The translations under genes and the position numbers were made by a program. A stretch of DNA of 47,031 nucleotides from Tritonibacter horizontis (lineage in GTDB: Bacteria > Pseudomonadota > Alphaproteobacteria > Rhodobacterales > Rhodobacteraceae). Below, one piece after another: positions 17,372 to 25,350 of the stretch. Location: positions 1 through 47,031 of the forward strand of contig NZ_LPUY01000092.1 of the NCBI RefSeq assembly GCF_001518015.1. The letters run 5' to 3'. Below the pieces are notes generated by a model. The model was given only the letters and a program-made list of their open reading frames with translations, was not told the origin of the DNA and ran no database searches. Every line of letters begins with the position of its first letter. The first letter of the stretch is position 1.

Positions 17372-18013
17372 ATGGTACTCAATACTCTTCTGAAGACAGT
17401 CGCCGTCACAGCCCTTTTGACCGGCGCAGCCGTCGCCCAAACCGACACAACCGGCACGGGTGCCGACATGCAGACTGGCACCGATATGCAAGCCGGTGTC
17501 GAAGCCACGACAATTCCGACCTTTACGGATATTCGCGATATGACCGTCGGTGATGCGCTCGGTTGGGTCGTCTATGATCCGGCAGGCGACAAGATCGGCG
17601 AGATCGACTACATCATTCAGGACGCTGACGCGGCCAAGGGTGTGATCGGTATCGGGGGGTTCCTGGGGTTGGGCGAATACACCGTGGCCTTGCCGCTGAC
17701 CGATTTTGAGATCGGTGAAAAGGGCATGTCCTTCACGCTCGATACCGACAAGGAAACCCTGAAGGTGCAGCCTGAATTCGATGAATCCGGGGCGGAGTCG
17801 CTGCCGGAAGAAACGAAACTGTCGCAGCTGATGGAGCCGGAAGTCTCCGATGAACCCGCTGCGGGCGCAACGCTTGAAACCGCGCCGACAGAGGGTGACA
17901 CGATGGATGACGGTGCCGTGGAGGACAGCAGCACCATGGACGCAGAGCCCGCGCCCGAAGGTGCCGGTGAACCCGCCCCGGTCGCCCCTGAGGCCACTGA
18001 CGACAACAACTGA
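17372..18013 (+). CDS. exported PRC-barrel domain protein with acidic tail
   Basis: This 213-residue protein has a Sec signal peptide (residues 1-22, ending GAAVAQ) and a short low-complexity linker with the near repeat GADMQTGTDMQAG. A PRC-barrel domain follows (about residues 50-130), recognisable from MTVGDALGWVVYDPAGDKIG and the EYTVALPLTDFEI strand. The last 70 residues are very acidic and rich in Pro, Ala and Glu, with no fold predicted by eye. PRC-barrel proteins of this exported type are common in alphaproteobacteria and lack a proven role, though an envelope or stress role is often suggested. It is monocistronic, with a strong AAGGAG ribosome site. Confidence 0.88.
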   Translation: MVLNTLLKTVAVTALLTGAAVAQTDTTGTGADMQTGTDMQAGVEATTIPTFTDIRDMTVGDALGWVVYDPAGDKIGEIDYIIQDADAAKGVIGIGGFLGLGEYTVALPLTDFEIGEKGMSFTLDTDKETLKVQPEFDESGAESLPEETKLSQLMEPEVSDEPAAGATLETAPTEGDTMDDGAVEDSSTMDAEPAPEGAGEPAPVAPEATDDNN

Positions 18014-18041
18014 TCGCCTCGATCATCCTACGGCATGTGGT

Positions 18042-18072
18042 GCTCTGCCATGGATCCTGTCCATGGCAGAGC
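18042..18072. terminator. perfect 13-base-pair inverted repeat between convergent genes
   Basis: GCTCTGCCATGGA/TCCATGGCAGAGC (18042-18054 with 18060-18072) has a 5-base loop. It lies 28 bases after the PRC-barrel stop and 134 bases after the minus-strand oxidoreductase stop. No U-run is found on either side, so it may be a U-less bidirectional terminator or an mRNA 3'-end protecting hairpin. Confidence 0.55.
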
Positions 18073-18206
18073 TGAGTGGTGGCCTGTCACCGTCAGCCAA
18101 ACGCCGACCGGTCTGTCTGCGGTCATAGCGGCAGCCCCTGTTACCAAGGCAAACGGGGCGATCCGTTTGTTGTGGCAGGTCAGGGCGGGCGATCCCGGAA
18201 TGATCG

Positions 18207-19304
18207 CTATTTCTTGACCCAACGCCCTGCGTCGCGGCTGCTTTCTAGGCAGGATGAGATGAACCACATCCCGTCCAGCCCGTCGTCCAGCCCCGGCAAA
18301 GGCGCGGTCTCACTCGCGCCCGAAATCAGGTCTGCAGCCTCGGAATAGAGCGTTGCAAAACCCTCCAGATAGCCCTCCGGATGGCCGGGCGGGATCCGTG
18401 TGCCTTCGGTGGCCTCTCCCTGACCCCGTGTCAAAAGCTGCGGCGCGTTTCCGAACCGGGTGAACCACATCTGATTGGGGTTCTCCTGCGACCATTCCAA
18501 ACCGCCCTTGGCGCCGTAAACGCGCAGCCGCAGACCGTTTTCGTTGCCGACCGCGACCTGGCTGGCCCAGATCATCCCGCGCGCGCCGTCTTCAAGGCGC
18601 AGCAGAATATGCGCGTTGTCGTCGACGGCCCGCCCCTCGACAAAGCTGTGTAGCTCCGCCGATAGTGCTTCGGTTTGCAAGCCGGTGACGAAAGACAGCA
18701 GGTTGAACGCATGGGTGCCGATGTCACCGATTGCACCAGCCCCCGCGCGGGTGGGATCCGTGCGCCAGTCGGCCTGTTTGTTCTGCGTGTCTTCTGCCAG
18801 CCAGTCCTGCGCATACTCCGCCTGAATGACCCGGATCGCGCCCAGATCGCCCCGCGCGACCATTTTGCGGGCCAGCCGGATGAGCGGGTAGCCGGTATAG
18901 TTATGCGTCAGGATGAAACGCGCATCGGAGCGGCGCGCGGCGGCTGCCAGCTCTTGCGCCTGCTCCTGGGTCGCGGCCAGCGGTTTGTCGCAGATCACGT
19001 GAATGCCTGCGTCTAGAAAGGCAATCGCGGGGGCCGCATGAAGGTGGTTCGGGGTCACGATGGCCACGGCATCGATCCCGTCCTCCCGCGCGGCTTCGGC
19101 CTGCGCCATCTCGGCAAAGGAGGTATAGCTACGATCTGCCGGAATGCCGAGGTCTGCCGCCGAAGCCGCCGCGCGGTCCGGGTCGGACGACAATGCCCCG
19201 GCGACCAGCTCCCATTTTCCGTCCAGCCGTGCCGCGATCCGGTGGACACCACCGATAAAGGCGCCTTGGCCGCCGCCGACCATTCCGAGTTTCAAGCGTT
19301 TCAT
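18207..19304 (-). CDS. Gfo/Idh/MocA-family oxidoreductase (DxxxH type)
   Basis: This 365-residue NAD(P)-dependent sugar oxidoreductase has a Rossmann fold with GMVGGGQGAFIGGVH at the N-terminus. The catalytic lysine is K107 in CDKP, a variant of the usual EKP. The second domain has D194 and H198 in IGDIGTHAFNLL, the Asp/His pair of inositol- and glucoside-dehydrogenase-type members. It probably oxidises or reduces one hydroxyl or keto group of a sugar. It is the last gene of the CUT1 sugar operon. Its ATG overlaps the stop of the TIM-barrel gene by four bases. Its substrate is not known; see the finding on the four-enzyme set. Confidence 0.9.
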   Translation of the reverse strand: MKRLKLGMVGGGQGAFIGGVHRIAARLDGKWELVAGALSSDPDRAAASAADLGIPADRSYTSFAEMAQAEAAREDGIDAVAIVTPNHLHAAPAIAFLDAGIHVICDKPLAATQEQAQELAAAARRSDARFILTHNYTGYPLIRLARKMVARGDLGAIRVIQAEYAQDWLAEDTQNKQADWRTDPTRAGAGAIGDIGTHAFNLLSFVTGLQTEALSAELHSFVEGRAVDDNAHILLRLEDGARGMIWASQVAVGNENGLRLRVYGAKGGLEWSQENPNQMWFTRFGNAPQLLTRGQGEATEGTRIPPGHPEGYLEGFATLYSEAADLISGASETAPLPGLDDGLDGMWFISSCLESSRDAGRWVKK

Positions 19305-20356
19305 AGTCCCAGCATCCTCTTGAGTGTCGCGTCATCCCGTTCGGAACCGGCGAAATCGTCAAACGCCTTGCCGGTCACATCGATCAGATGTTGCGCGATG
19401 AACGGTGCCCCTTCGGCGGCCCCTTGTTCGGGCGATTTGATGCAGCATTCCCATTCCAGAACGGCCCAGCTGTCATAGCCATATTGGGTCAGCTTGGAAA
19501 AGATGGCTCCGAAATCGACCTGACCATCTCCGAGCGAGCGGAACCGACCGGCGCGGTTGGTCCAGGACTGATACCCGGAGTAGACGCCTTGGCGCCCGTC
19601 CGGGTTGAACTCCGCATCCTTGACGTGAAACGCGTTGATGCGGTCGTGATAGAGGTCGATGAAAGCGAGGTAATCCATTTGCTGCAACAGGAAATGGCTG
19701 GGGTCATAGTTGATCATCGCCGCCTCGTGCCCGTCCAGCGCATCGAGGAACATTTCCCAGGTTGCCCCGTCAAAAACATCCTCGCCGGGATGGATTTCAT
19801 AGCCGATGTCCTGGCCCAGATCCTTGTAGTGGTCCAGAATCGGACGCCACCGCCGGGCCAGTTCGGCAAAGGCTTCTTCGATCAGACCGGCAGGCCGCTG
19901 GGGCCAGGGGTAGAGATAGGGGAAAGCCAGCGAACCGGTGAAGCTGACCGTATGCGACAGGCCCAGTTTCTGGGAGGCATTGGCGGCCTTTTTCACCTGA
20001 TCCACCGCCCAGGCCTGACGCGCGGCCGGGTTGCCCTTTACGGCATCTGGCGCGAAGGCGTCAAAGGACAGATCATAGGCGGGATTGACGGCAACCAGCT
20101 GGCCCTGCAGATGGGTCGACAGTTCCGTAATCTCGACCCCGGCTTCCGTACAGATGCCTTTGATCTCGTCGCAATAGGTCTGGCTCTCGGCAGCCTTATC
20201 AAGATCAAAGAGTCTGGCGTCGAAGGTCGGGATCTGCACGCCCTTGTAGCCGAGCCCGGCGGCCCATTTACAGATCGAGTCGAGCGAATTGAACGGGGCG
20301 CTGTCGCCGGCAAATTGGGCCAGAAACAGGGCGGGCCCCTTGATTGGTGCGGTCAT
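19301..20356 (-). CDS. xylose isomerase-like TIM-barrel protein (sugar phosphate isomerase/epimerase family)
   Basis: This is a 351-residue AP endonuclease 2-like TIM barrel. Segments matching the family include IGYEIHPGEDVFDG (metal Glu), MINYDPSHFLLQ (Asp/His), INAFHVKDAEFN (His) and SWAVLEWECCIKS (Glu). Together they supply the usual divalent-metal site. Members isomerise, epimerise, eliminate or hydrate sugars. The start at 20356 was chosen because GGAGAAC lies just upstream; a frame back to 20404 adds 16 residues without support. It sits between two Gfo/Idh/MocA oxidoreductases, which suggests that they share an intermediate. Confidence 0.88.
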   Translation of the reverse strand: MTAPIKGPALFLAQFAGDSAPFNSLDSICKWAAGLGYKGVQIPTFDARLFDLDKAAESQTYCDEIKGICTEAGVEITELSTHLQGQLVAVNPAYDLSFDAFAPDAVKGNPAARQAWAVDQVKKAANASQKLGLSHTVSFTGSLAFPYLYPWPQRPAGLIEEAFAELARRWRPILDHYKDLGQDIGYEIHPGEDVFDGATWEMFLDALDGHEAAMINYDPSHFLLQQMDYLAFIDLYHDRINAFHVKDAEFNPDGRQGVYSGYQSWTNRAGRFRSLGDGQVDFGAIFSKLTQYGYDSWAVLEWECCIKSPEQGAAEGAPFIAQHLIDVTGKAFDDFAGSERDDATLKRMLGL

Positions 20357-20445
20357 AGTGTTCTCCATTTCCAGCGCCACGCGAACGCGCAGGCCGTTTC
20401 TCATGTCGGCATCTCCGCCTGCGAGACCATCGCAGGCGGAAAAGG

Positions 20446-21567
20446 TCAGGCGAGCAGGGCCTGGGCGTCGGCAATGCCAAGGGCGGCCGGGCGGTCACAA
20501 CTGGTTTTGATCTCGACAAACTCGCCGCTGTCGCCAGAGGCCAGAATAGAGGTCATCACATCAACCACGTGCAGGGCAAATTCAAGGGCGCAGCGATGGG
20601 GCCTGTCTTCAAGGATGGCCTGCGCCATATCTGCCAGCCCCGCGGCGCGGTAATTTGCCCGCCCGTCCTCGTTGGATTGGCTGAAGGGGTGATCCCAAGC
20701 GGGCAAGCCATTGGCAAAGCTGCTTTTCTGGGTCATGCGCACTTCGCCACCGAAAAAGTTCGGATCGGGCACATGCAGGGTGCCCTTGGTGCCGTAAAGT
20801 TCCATGTTGGAATGTCCGTGCTGCCAGACGTCCCAACTGGCGCAATATGTGACCTGCGCGCCGGACTGGAACTGCATCACCGCATGGATCGTGGTCGGTG
20901 TCTCGACCTTGATCTTCTCACCAGCGCGGGGCTGTGAGGTAATAGTGCGGTATTCCTGGGCGGAGGACGACATGGCACAGACGCGTTTTACCGGCCCCAG
21001 AAGCTGCACAAGGTTCGACAGATAGTAGGGACCAAGGTCGAGGATAGGCCCACCACCGGGCTGGAAGAAAAAGTCAGGATTCGGGTGCCACATCTCCATG
21101 CCGGGGCTCTGAACGAAACAGGTGCCGGAGGTGACATCACCGATCGCGCCGGTGTCGACCAGCTCGCGGGCCAACTGATGCGCACCGCCAAGGAAGGTAT
21201 CCGGGGCGGAGCCGACGCGGAGCGATTTGGCCGCGGCCAGGCGGGCGAGTTCTTCGCCTTCTTCGCGGCTCAGGACAAATGGTTTTTCCGAATAGACATG
21301 CTTGCCCGCTTCGAGGATCTGGCGCGACACCTTAAAGTGGGCCGCCGGAATTGTCAGGTTGACGACGATGTCGATATCATCTGCCGCCAGCAGCCCGTCG
21401 ATGGTGTCTGCGCGCAGGCCGAATTCGCTGGCGCGCGCATGGGCGGCCTCGGCGTTCAGATCCGCACAAGCGCGCATTTCAATCCCCGAAAACATCGGAG
21501 CAAGACGCATGTATGCGGCAGAGATATTGCCGCAGCCGATGACGCCGATACCAAGTGGTTTAGTCAT
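20446..21567 (-). CDS. Gfo/Idh/MocA-family oxidoreductase (DxxxY type)
   Basis: This is a 373-residue member of the same superfamily as the product of 18207-19304 but clearly a different branch. The dinucleotide motif is GVIGCGNISAAYM, and the catalytic lysine is K95 in the canonical SEKP. The Asp/His motif reads D177-L-G-P-Y181, so tyrosine replaces histidine, as in glucose-fructose oxidoreductase-like enzymes. It would act on a sugar or keto-sugar in the cytoplasm. It lies 89 bases upstream of the first TIM-barrel gene and 11 bases after the second one. Two such different oxidoreductases in one operon imply two redox steps. Confidence 0.9.
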   Translation of the reverse strand: MTKPLGIGVIGCGNISAAYMRLAPMFSGIEMRACADLNAEAAHARASEFGLRADTIDGLLAADDIDIVVNLTIPAAHFKVSRQILEAGKHVYSEKPFVLSREEGEELARLAAAKSLRVGSAPDTFLGGAHQLARELVDTGAIGDVTSGTCFVQSPGMEMWHPNPDFFFQPGGGPILDLGPYYLSNLVQLLGPVKRVCAMSSSAQEYRTITSQPRAGEKIKVETPTTIHAVMQFQSGAQVTYCASWDVWQHGHSNMELYGTKGTLHVPDPNFFGGEVRMTQKSSFANGLPAWDHPFSQSNEDGRANYRAAGLADMAQAILEDRPHRCALEFALHVVDVMTSILASGDSGEFVEIKTSCDRPAALGIADAQALLA

Positions 21568-21578
21568 GATTGGCCTCG

Positions 21579-22328
21579 TTAAAAGGTTTTGAATGTTGCG
21601 ATGGAACGCTCGGCAAAGCGGGGCGTGTCAGAGGGCTTGTCATGCTCCATCACAAAGAGCGACACGCCGGCGCCGCGCAGAGCCGTGGTCAAGCTGGCCC
21701 AATCCATGGTGCCGTGGCCGACATCTGCCCAGCCGTCCTCGTCCTCGCACTCCCCTTCGGTGGCGATGTCCTTGACGTGGGCAGCGGTGATGCGATCCTT
21801 GTAGCTGTCGATCCAGCTCATCGGGTCGGCGCCGCCGCGCACCACCCAGGCCACGTCCATTTCCCACTCGATCGAGGGGGCCGTGTCCAGGATCACCTGC
21901 ATCGGGATTTCACCGTCGGGCAGGGCTATGAATTCCCAGTGGTGATTGTGCCAGCCAAAGCTCAGGCCCGCGTCCTGTACCCGTTTGGCTGCCGTTTCCA
22001 GCCGCTGGCCCAGATCGACCCAGGCCGCCAGGTCGCCACCGTTGCGCAGGTCGTCTTCGGGCGCGGGGCAGAACAGTTTCTTGATCCCCAGCGTTTTTGC
22101 CGTCGCAATTGTGGTGTCAAAATTGTCTTCGAACTGGCTGATCGGAAAGAAATGCCCGGACGGCATCGTCAACCCATTGGCCGCCATCAGGTCGCGGGTT
22201 TCTTCGACATTCTGGTAGACGCCGCCGAAGCCTTCGACCTGCGTGTAGCCCAGTTTGGCCAAGAGCGCGAATGTGTCTGCCCAGGAGGTATGTTCACGGG
22301 CGGAATACAGTTGAAAAGAAACATCCAT
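21579..22328 (-). CDS. xylose isomerase-like TIM-barrel protein, short form
   Basis: This 249-residue TIM barrel is shorter than the product of 19301-20356. The likely metal-site segments are in LGYTQVEGFGG, FGWHNHHWEF, IEWEMDVAWV, ITAAHVKDIA and LFVMEHDKPSD. Close relatives are annotated as sugar phosphate isomerases/epimerases. Some act on 3-keto-glycosides by elimination or hydration instead, and the pairing with oxidoreductases here favours that reading. The gene follows the importer ATPase after 39 bases and is 11 bases ahead of the DxxxY oxidoreductase. Confidence 0.88.
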   Translation of the reverse strand: MDVSFQLYSAREHTSWADTFALLAKLGYTQVEGFGGVYQNVEETRDLMAANGLTMPSGHFFPISQFEDNFDTTIATAKTLGIKKLFCPAPEDDLRNGGDLAAWVDLGQRLETAAKRVQDAGLSFGWHNHHWEFIALPDGEIPMQVILDTAPSIEWEMDVAWVVRGGADPMSWIDSYKDRITAAHVKDIATEGECEDEDGWADVGHGTMDWASLTTALRGAGVSLFVMEHDKPSDTPRFAERSIATFKTF

Positions 22329-22367
22329 CGGTGTGATCCTGTTGTTAGATATGGAACGTAACGCCGC

Positions 22368-23465
22368 TCAGAGGCGGATTTCGGTTTTTGTGTCAAAGAG
22401 GTTGCAGCGCACGGGATTGAAGCCAATCGGCAGCGGATCCCCTTCGGTGATGTCGGTCCGGCCATCCATGCGGACCCAGAAACTCTGCTCGCCGACCATG
22501 ACCCGCACCAAAGTGTCCGACCCCAGAGGTTCGACCAGTCGGACCTTGGACTGCAACTGAATGGCGCGGCTCGCGGCTGCCTCGCCAGAGGCGATATGTT
22601 CGGGACGAATGCCCAACCAGGCGCCTCCGGCCGCTGGCGCGTCGTCGAAAACATAACCCTCTAACGAGAAGGTGCCGCTGCCACAGGTGAAGGTCGGGGT
22701 TCCGTCGGCCTCTAGCGAGATGGCGCCGTCGAGGAAGTTCATCGAGGGCGACCCGATGAAATCGGCCACATATTTGCAGTTTGGCCGGTTGTAGATTTCC
22801 TTGGGCGAGTCGAGTTGCAAAATCTGCCCGCCGCGCATGATCGCGATGCGGTCGGCCAGCGTCATTGCTTCGATCTGGTCATGGGTGACATAGATCATGG
22901 TGTTGTGGAGGGTCTGATGCAGCTCCTTGATTTCGGCCCGCAGGTCGGTCCGCAATTTGGCATCGAGGTTTGAAAGCGGCTCGTCGAATAGAAACACATC
23001 GACATCCCGCACCAGGGCGCGCCCGATGGCGACCCGTTGACGCTGTCCACCGGACAGGGCGGCCGGCTTACGCTTCAGCAGCGGTTCGATTTGCAGGATG
23101 CGGGCGGCGTTGGCGACACGTTCGGCCACTTCTGCCTTGGAAAAACCGGCATTCTTGAGGCCAAAGCTGAGGTTCCCCTCTACCGTCATCTGCGGGTAGA
23201 GCGCATAGCTCTGGAACACCATGCCGATCCCGCGTTTTGAAGGCTCTTCCCAGGTGACATTCTTGCCCTGGATAAAGATCTGGCCATCAGAGACATCCAG
23301 CAGCCCGGCAATGCAGTTCAGCAAGGTGGATTTGCCACAGCCGGAGGAGCCAAGAAGCACCAGAAACTCCCCCTGTCCGACATCCAGATTCAGGTCATTG
23401 ATGACCTCTACCGCGCCAAAGCTGAGGTTGAGGTCCTTGATTGAGATACTCGGGTCCATTTGCAT
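22368..23465 (-). CDS. CUT1 sugar ABC transporter ATP-binding protein (UgpC/MsmK-like)
   Basis: This 365-residue ATPase is of the carbohydrate uptake transporter-1 class. Walker A is GSSGCGKST (39-47), followed by the Q-loop VFQSYALYPQMTV, the signature LSGGQRQRVAIGRAL, Walker B ending VFLFDEPLSNLD and the switch His in IYVTHDQIEA. A TOBE/OB domain follows from about residue 235 with GIRPEHI. It drives the MalFG-like permease pair encoded upstream. It lies five bases after the second permease. The ATPase type does not identify the sugar. Confidence 0.93.
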   Translation of the reverse strand: MQMDPSISIKDLNLSFGAVEVINDLNLDVGQGEFLVLLGSSGCGKSTLLNCIAGLLDVSDGQIFIQGKNVTWEEPSKRGIGMVFQSYALYPQMTVEGNLSFGLKNAGFSKAEVAERVANAARILQIEPLLKRKPAALSGGQRQRVAIGRALVRDVDVFLFDEPLSNLDAKLRTDLRAEIKELHQTLHNTMIYVTHDQIEAMTLADRIAIMRGGQILQLDSPKEIYNRPNCKYVADFIGSPSMNFLDGAISLEADGTPTFTCGSGTFSLEGYVFDDAPAAGGAWLGIRPEHIASGEAAASRAIQLQSKVRLVEPLGSDTLVRVMVGEQSFWVRMDGRTDITEGDPLPIGFNPVRCNLFDTKTEIRL

Positions 23466-23470
23466 TGTCC

Positions 23471-24373
23471 TCAGCCTTTGACCGCGCCGGCGGCAATGCC
23501 CCGCACGAAGAGTTTTCCGGAAACAAAATAGATGAACAGCGGCACCAGTCCGGTCAGCAGCGTGGCGGCCATGTTCACATTGTATTCTTTGACGCCCTGC
23601 ACCGAATTGACGATATTGTTGAGCTGTACCGTCATCGGATAGAGGTCGGGCTTGGTGTAGATCACGCCGAACAGGAAGTCGTTCCAGATGCCAGTGACCT
23701 GCAGGATCATGGCGACGACGAAAATCGGCAGCGACATCGGCAACATGATCTGAAAGTAGATGCGCCAGAACCCGGCGCCATCAACGCGGGCTGCCTTGAA
23801 CAATTCTTCGGGCAGAGAGCTGAAGTAGTTCCGGAACAGCAGCGTCAGGATTGGCATCCCAAAGATGGAATGGACCATGATCAGCCCGGTGAGGGAGCCA
23901 TAAAGACCCATTTCCCGCAGCAGGATCACAATCGGATAGAGCATCACCTGATAGGGGATGAAGGCGCCAAAGATCAGGATGGTAAAAAACGTGTCCGCGC
24001 CACGAAACCGCCAGTTGGCGAGCGCATAGCCGTTCACGCTGGCAATCGCGATGGACACAATCACCGACGGCACCGTGATCCGCACCGAGTTCCAGAACCC
24101 GCGCGACAGCCCGTCGCAATTCAGCCCGGTGCAGGCTTCGGACCAGGCCTTGACCCAGGGTTCAAAGGTGATCTCCAGCGGTGGCGCAAAGATATTGCCC
24201 ATGCGGATCTCGGGCATCCCCTTGAGCGAGGTCATCACCATCACCCAGAGCGGCAGCAGGTAATACAGCGAAACGATGATCAGCGTGCCGTAGATCATAA
24301 TATTGTTTCGTGTCAGAATTTTACGCGGTTTGGGCCCGCGTGGGCCGACGAGGGTCGAGGTCACATCAGCCAC
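23471..24373 (-). CDS. CUT1 sugar ABC transporter permease (MalG-like)
   Basis: This is a 300-residue permease with six helices and the EAA loop ELFKAARVDGAGFWRIYFQI followed by MLPMSLPI. The segment WNDFLFGVIYT near the C-terminal third is typical of MalG-type subunits. The N-terminus is basic and cytoplasmic (GPRGPKPRKIL). It overlaps the upstream permease gene by eight bases and is translated with it. Together they form the inner-membrane channel for the sugar delivered by the binding protein of 25351-26586. Confidence 0.92.
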   Translation of the reverse strand: MADVTSTLVGPRGPKPRKILTRNNIMIYGTLIIVSLYYLLPLWVMVMTSLKGMPEIRMGNIFAPPLEITFEPWVKAWSEACTGLNCDGLSRGFWNSVRITVPSVIVSIAIASVNGYALANWRFRGADTFFTILIFGAFIPYQVMLYPIVILLREMGLYGSLTGLIMVHSIFGMPILTLLFRNYFSSLPEELFKAARVDGAGFWRIYFQIMLPMSLPIFVVAMILQVTGIWNDFLFGVIYTKPDLYPMTVQLNNIVNSVQGVKEYNVNMAATLLTGLVPLFIYFVSGKLFVRGIAAGAVKG

Positions 24374-25256
24374 GTTTCTTGCTCCCGAATTCCATATAGG
24401 CCCAAGGGACCACGACGATCAGAACCGCCAGCAACATCATTGTTGAGGCCGCGAAGCCCTGGCCGAGGTTCTGGCCACCGAACATGTAATCGTAGACGTA
24501 TTTTGCAGGCATCTCGGTCGCGATGCCGGGCCCGCCGCCGGTCTGTGCCACGATGAGGTCGTAGACTTTGACGATCGCTGCTGCGACCAACACCAGGGTG
24601 GTAATGAAAACCGGGCGCATCATCGGGATCACGATGAAGATATAGGTTTTCCAGGCCGGAATGCCGTCCACTCGGGTGGCTTTCCAGATCTCCTGGTCGA
24701 TCCCGCGCAGCCCGGCAAGCATCAAGACCATGATCAGCCCGGTGCCCTGCCACAGGCCTGCGATCAGCACCCCGAAAATGGCGATGTCGGCGTTGTAGAG
24801 CGGATCGAAATTAAAGCTCTCCCAGCCGAGGCTGCGCAGAATGTGTTGCACCCCGAACTCCGGGTTCAGCACCCATTGCCAAACCAGGCCGGTGACGATG
24901 AAACTCAGCGCATAAGGATACAGGATGATGGTGCGGAAGGTGCTTTCAAACCGGATCTTCTGATCCATCAGCGCCGCGAGGATAAAGCCGATCACGAAAC
25001 TGAAGATCAGCATACAGATGCCATAGATCATCAGGTTTTCGATCGAGACCATCCAGCGCCGCGTTTCCCAGAGACGCTCGTATTGATCCAGGCCGACGAA
25101 CTTCCATTTCGGCAACATTTTTGAGCTGGTGAAGCTATAGGCGACGGTCCAGACGGTTCCGCCGACGAAGACGACAAGGGCTGTCAGGATCATCGGAATT
25201 GCCGCGATCTTGGCGGAGAGATTCCGAAACAGCCTATTGGGTCGTGAAGCAGCCAT
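24366..25256 (-). CDS. CUT1 sugar ABC transporter permease (MalF-like)
   Basis: This 296-residue, six-helix permease has the EAA loop EIWKATRVDGIPAWKTYIFI followed by VIPMMRPV. The segment LYPYALSFIVTGLVWQWVLN is usual for MalF-type subunits of glucose/glucoside importers. The start at 25256 was chosen because GGGAGG precedes it by six bases; an upstream in-frame ATG at 25283 has no ribosome site and lies inside the attenuator region. It follows the binding-protein gene across a terminator-like hairpin that would reduce its expression. Confidence 0.92.
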   Translation of the reverse strand: MAASRPNRLFRNLSAKIAAIPMILTALVVFVGGTVWTVAYSFTSSKMLPKWKFVGLDQYERLWETRRWMVSIENLMIYGICMLIFSFVIGFILAALMDQKIRFESTFRTIILYPYALSFIVTGLVWQWVLNPEFGVQHILRSLGWESFNFDPLYNADIAIFGVLIAGLWQGTGLIMVLMLAGLRGIDQEIWKATRVDGIPAWKTYIFIVIPMMRPVFITTLVLVAAAIVKVYDLIVAQTGGGPGIATEMPAKYVYDYMFGGQNLGQGFAASTMMLLAVLIVVVPWAYMEFGSKKRG

Positions 25257-25291
25257 CAGGCGCCTCCCGTTCGTTACATGCAAGATTTCAG

Positions 25292-25337
25292 AAAAACCCG
25301 GCCCGCTGTCTGAATAGGGTCAGCGCAGCAGGCCGGG
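25292..25337 (-). terminator. attenuating terminator between binding-protein and permease genes
   Basis: On the minus strand a 12-base arm (CCCGGCC plus TGCTG class) pairs with its partner (25326-25337 with 25297-25308, one mismatch) around a 17-base loop. It is followed at once by UUUUU (25296-25292). This is an intrinsic terminator inside an operon, probably partial, giving more binding protein than membrane components. Confidence 0.75.
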
Positions 25338-25350
25338 CAGGGAGGTCAGA

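Noticed and set aside
16984-17508. Minus-strand open frame in the gap between TetR and the PRC-barrel gene
   Set aside because: It overlaps the start and signal peptide of the PRC-barrel gene, has no ribosome site and shows no family pattern.
19388-20653. Plus-strand open frame of 421 codons
   Set aside because: It is antisense to the TIM-barrel and oxidoreductase genes and has no domain features.
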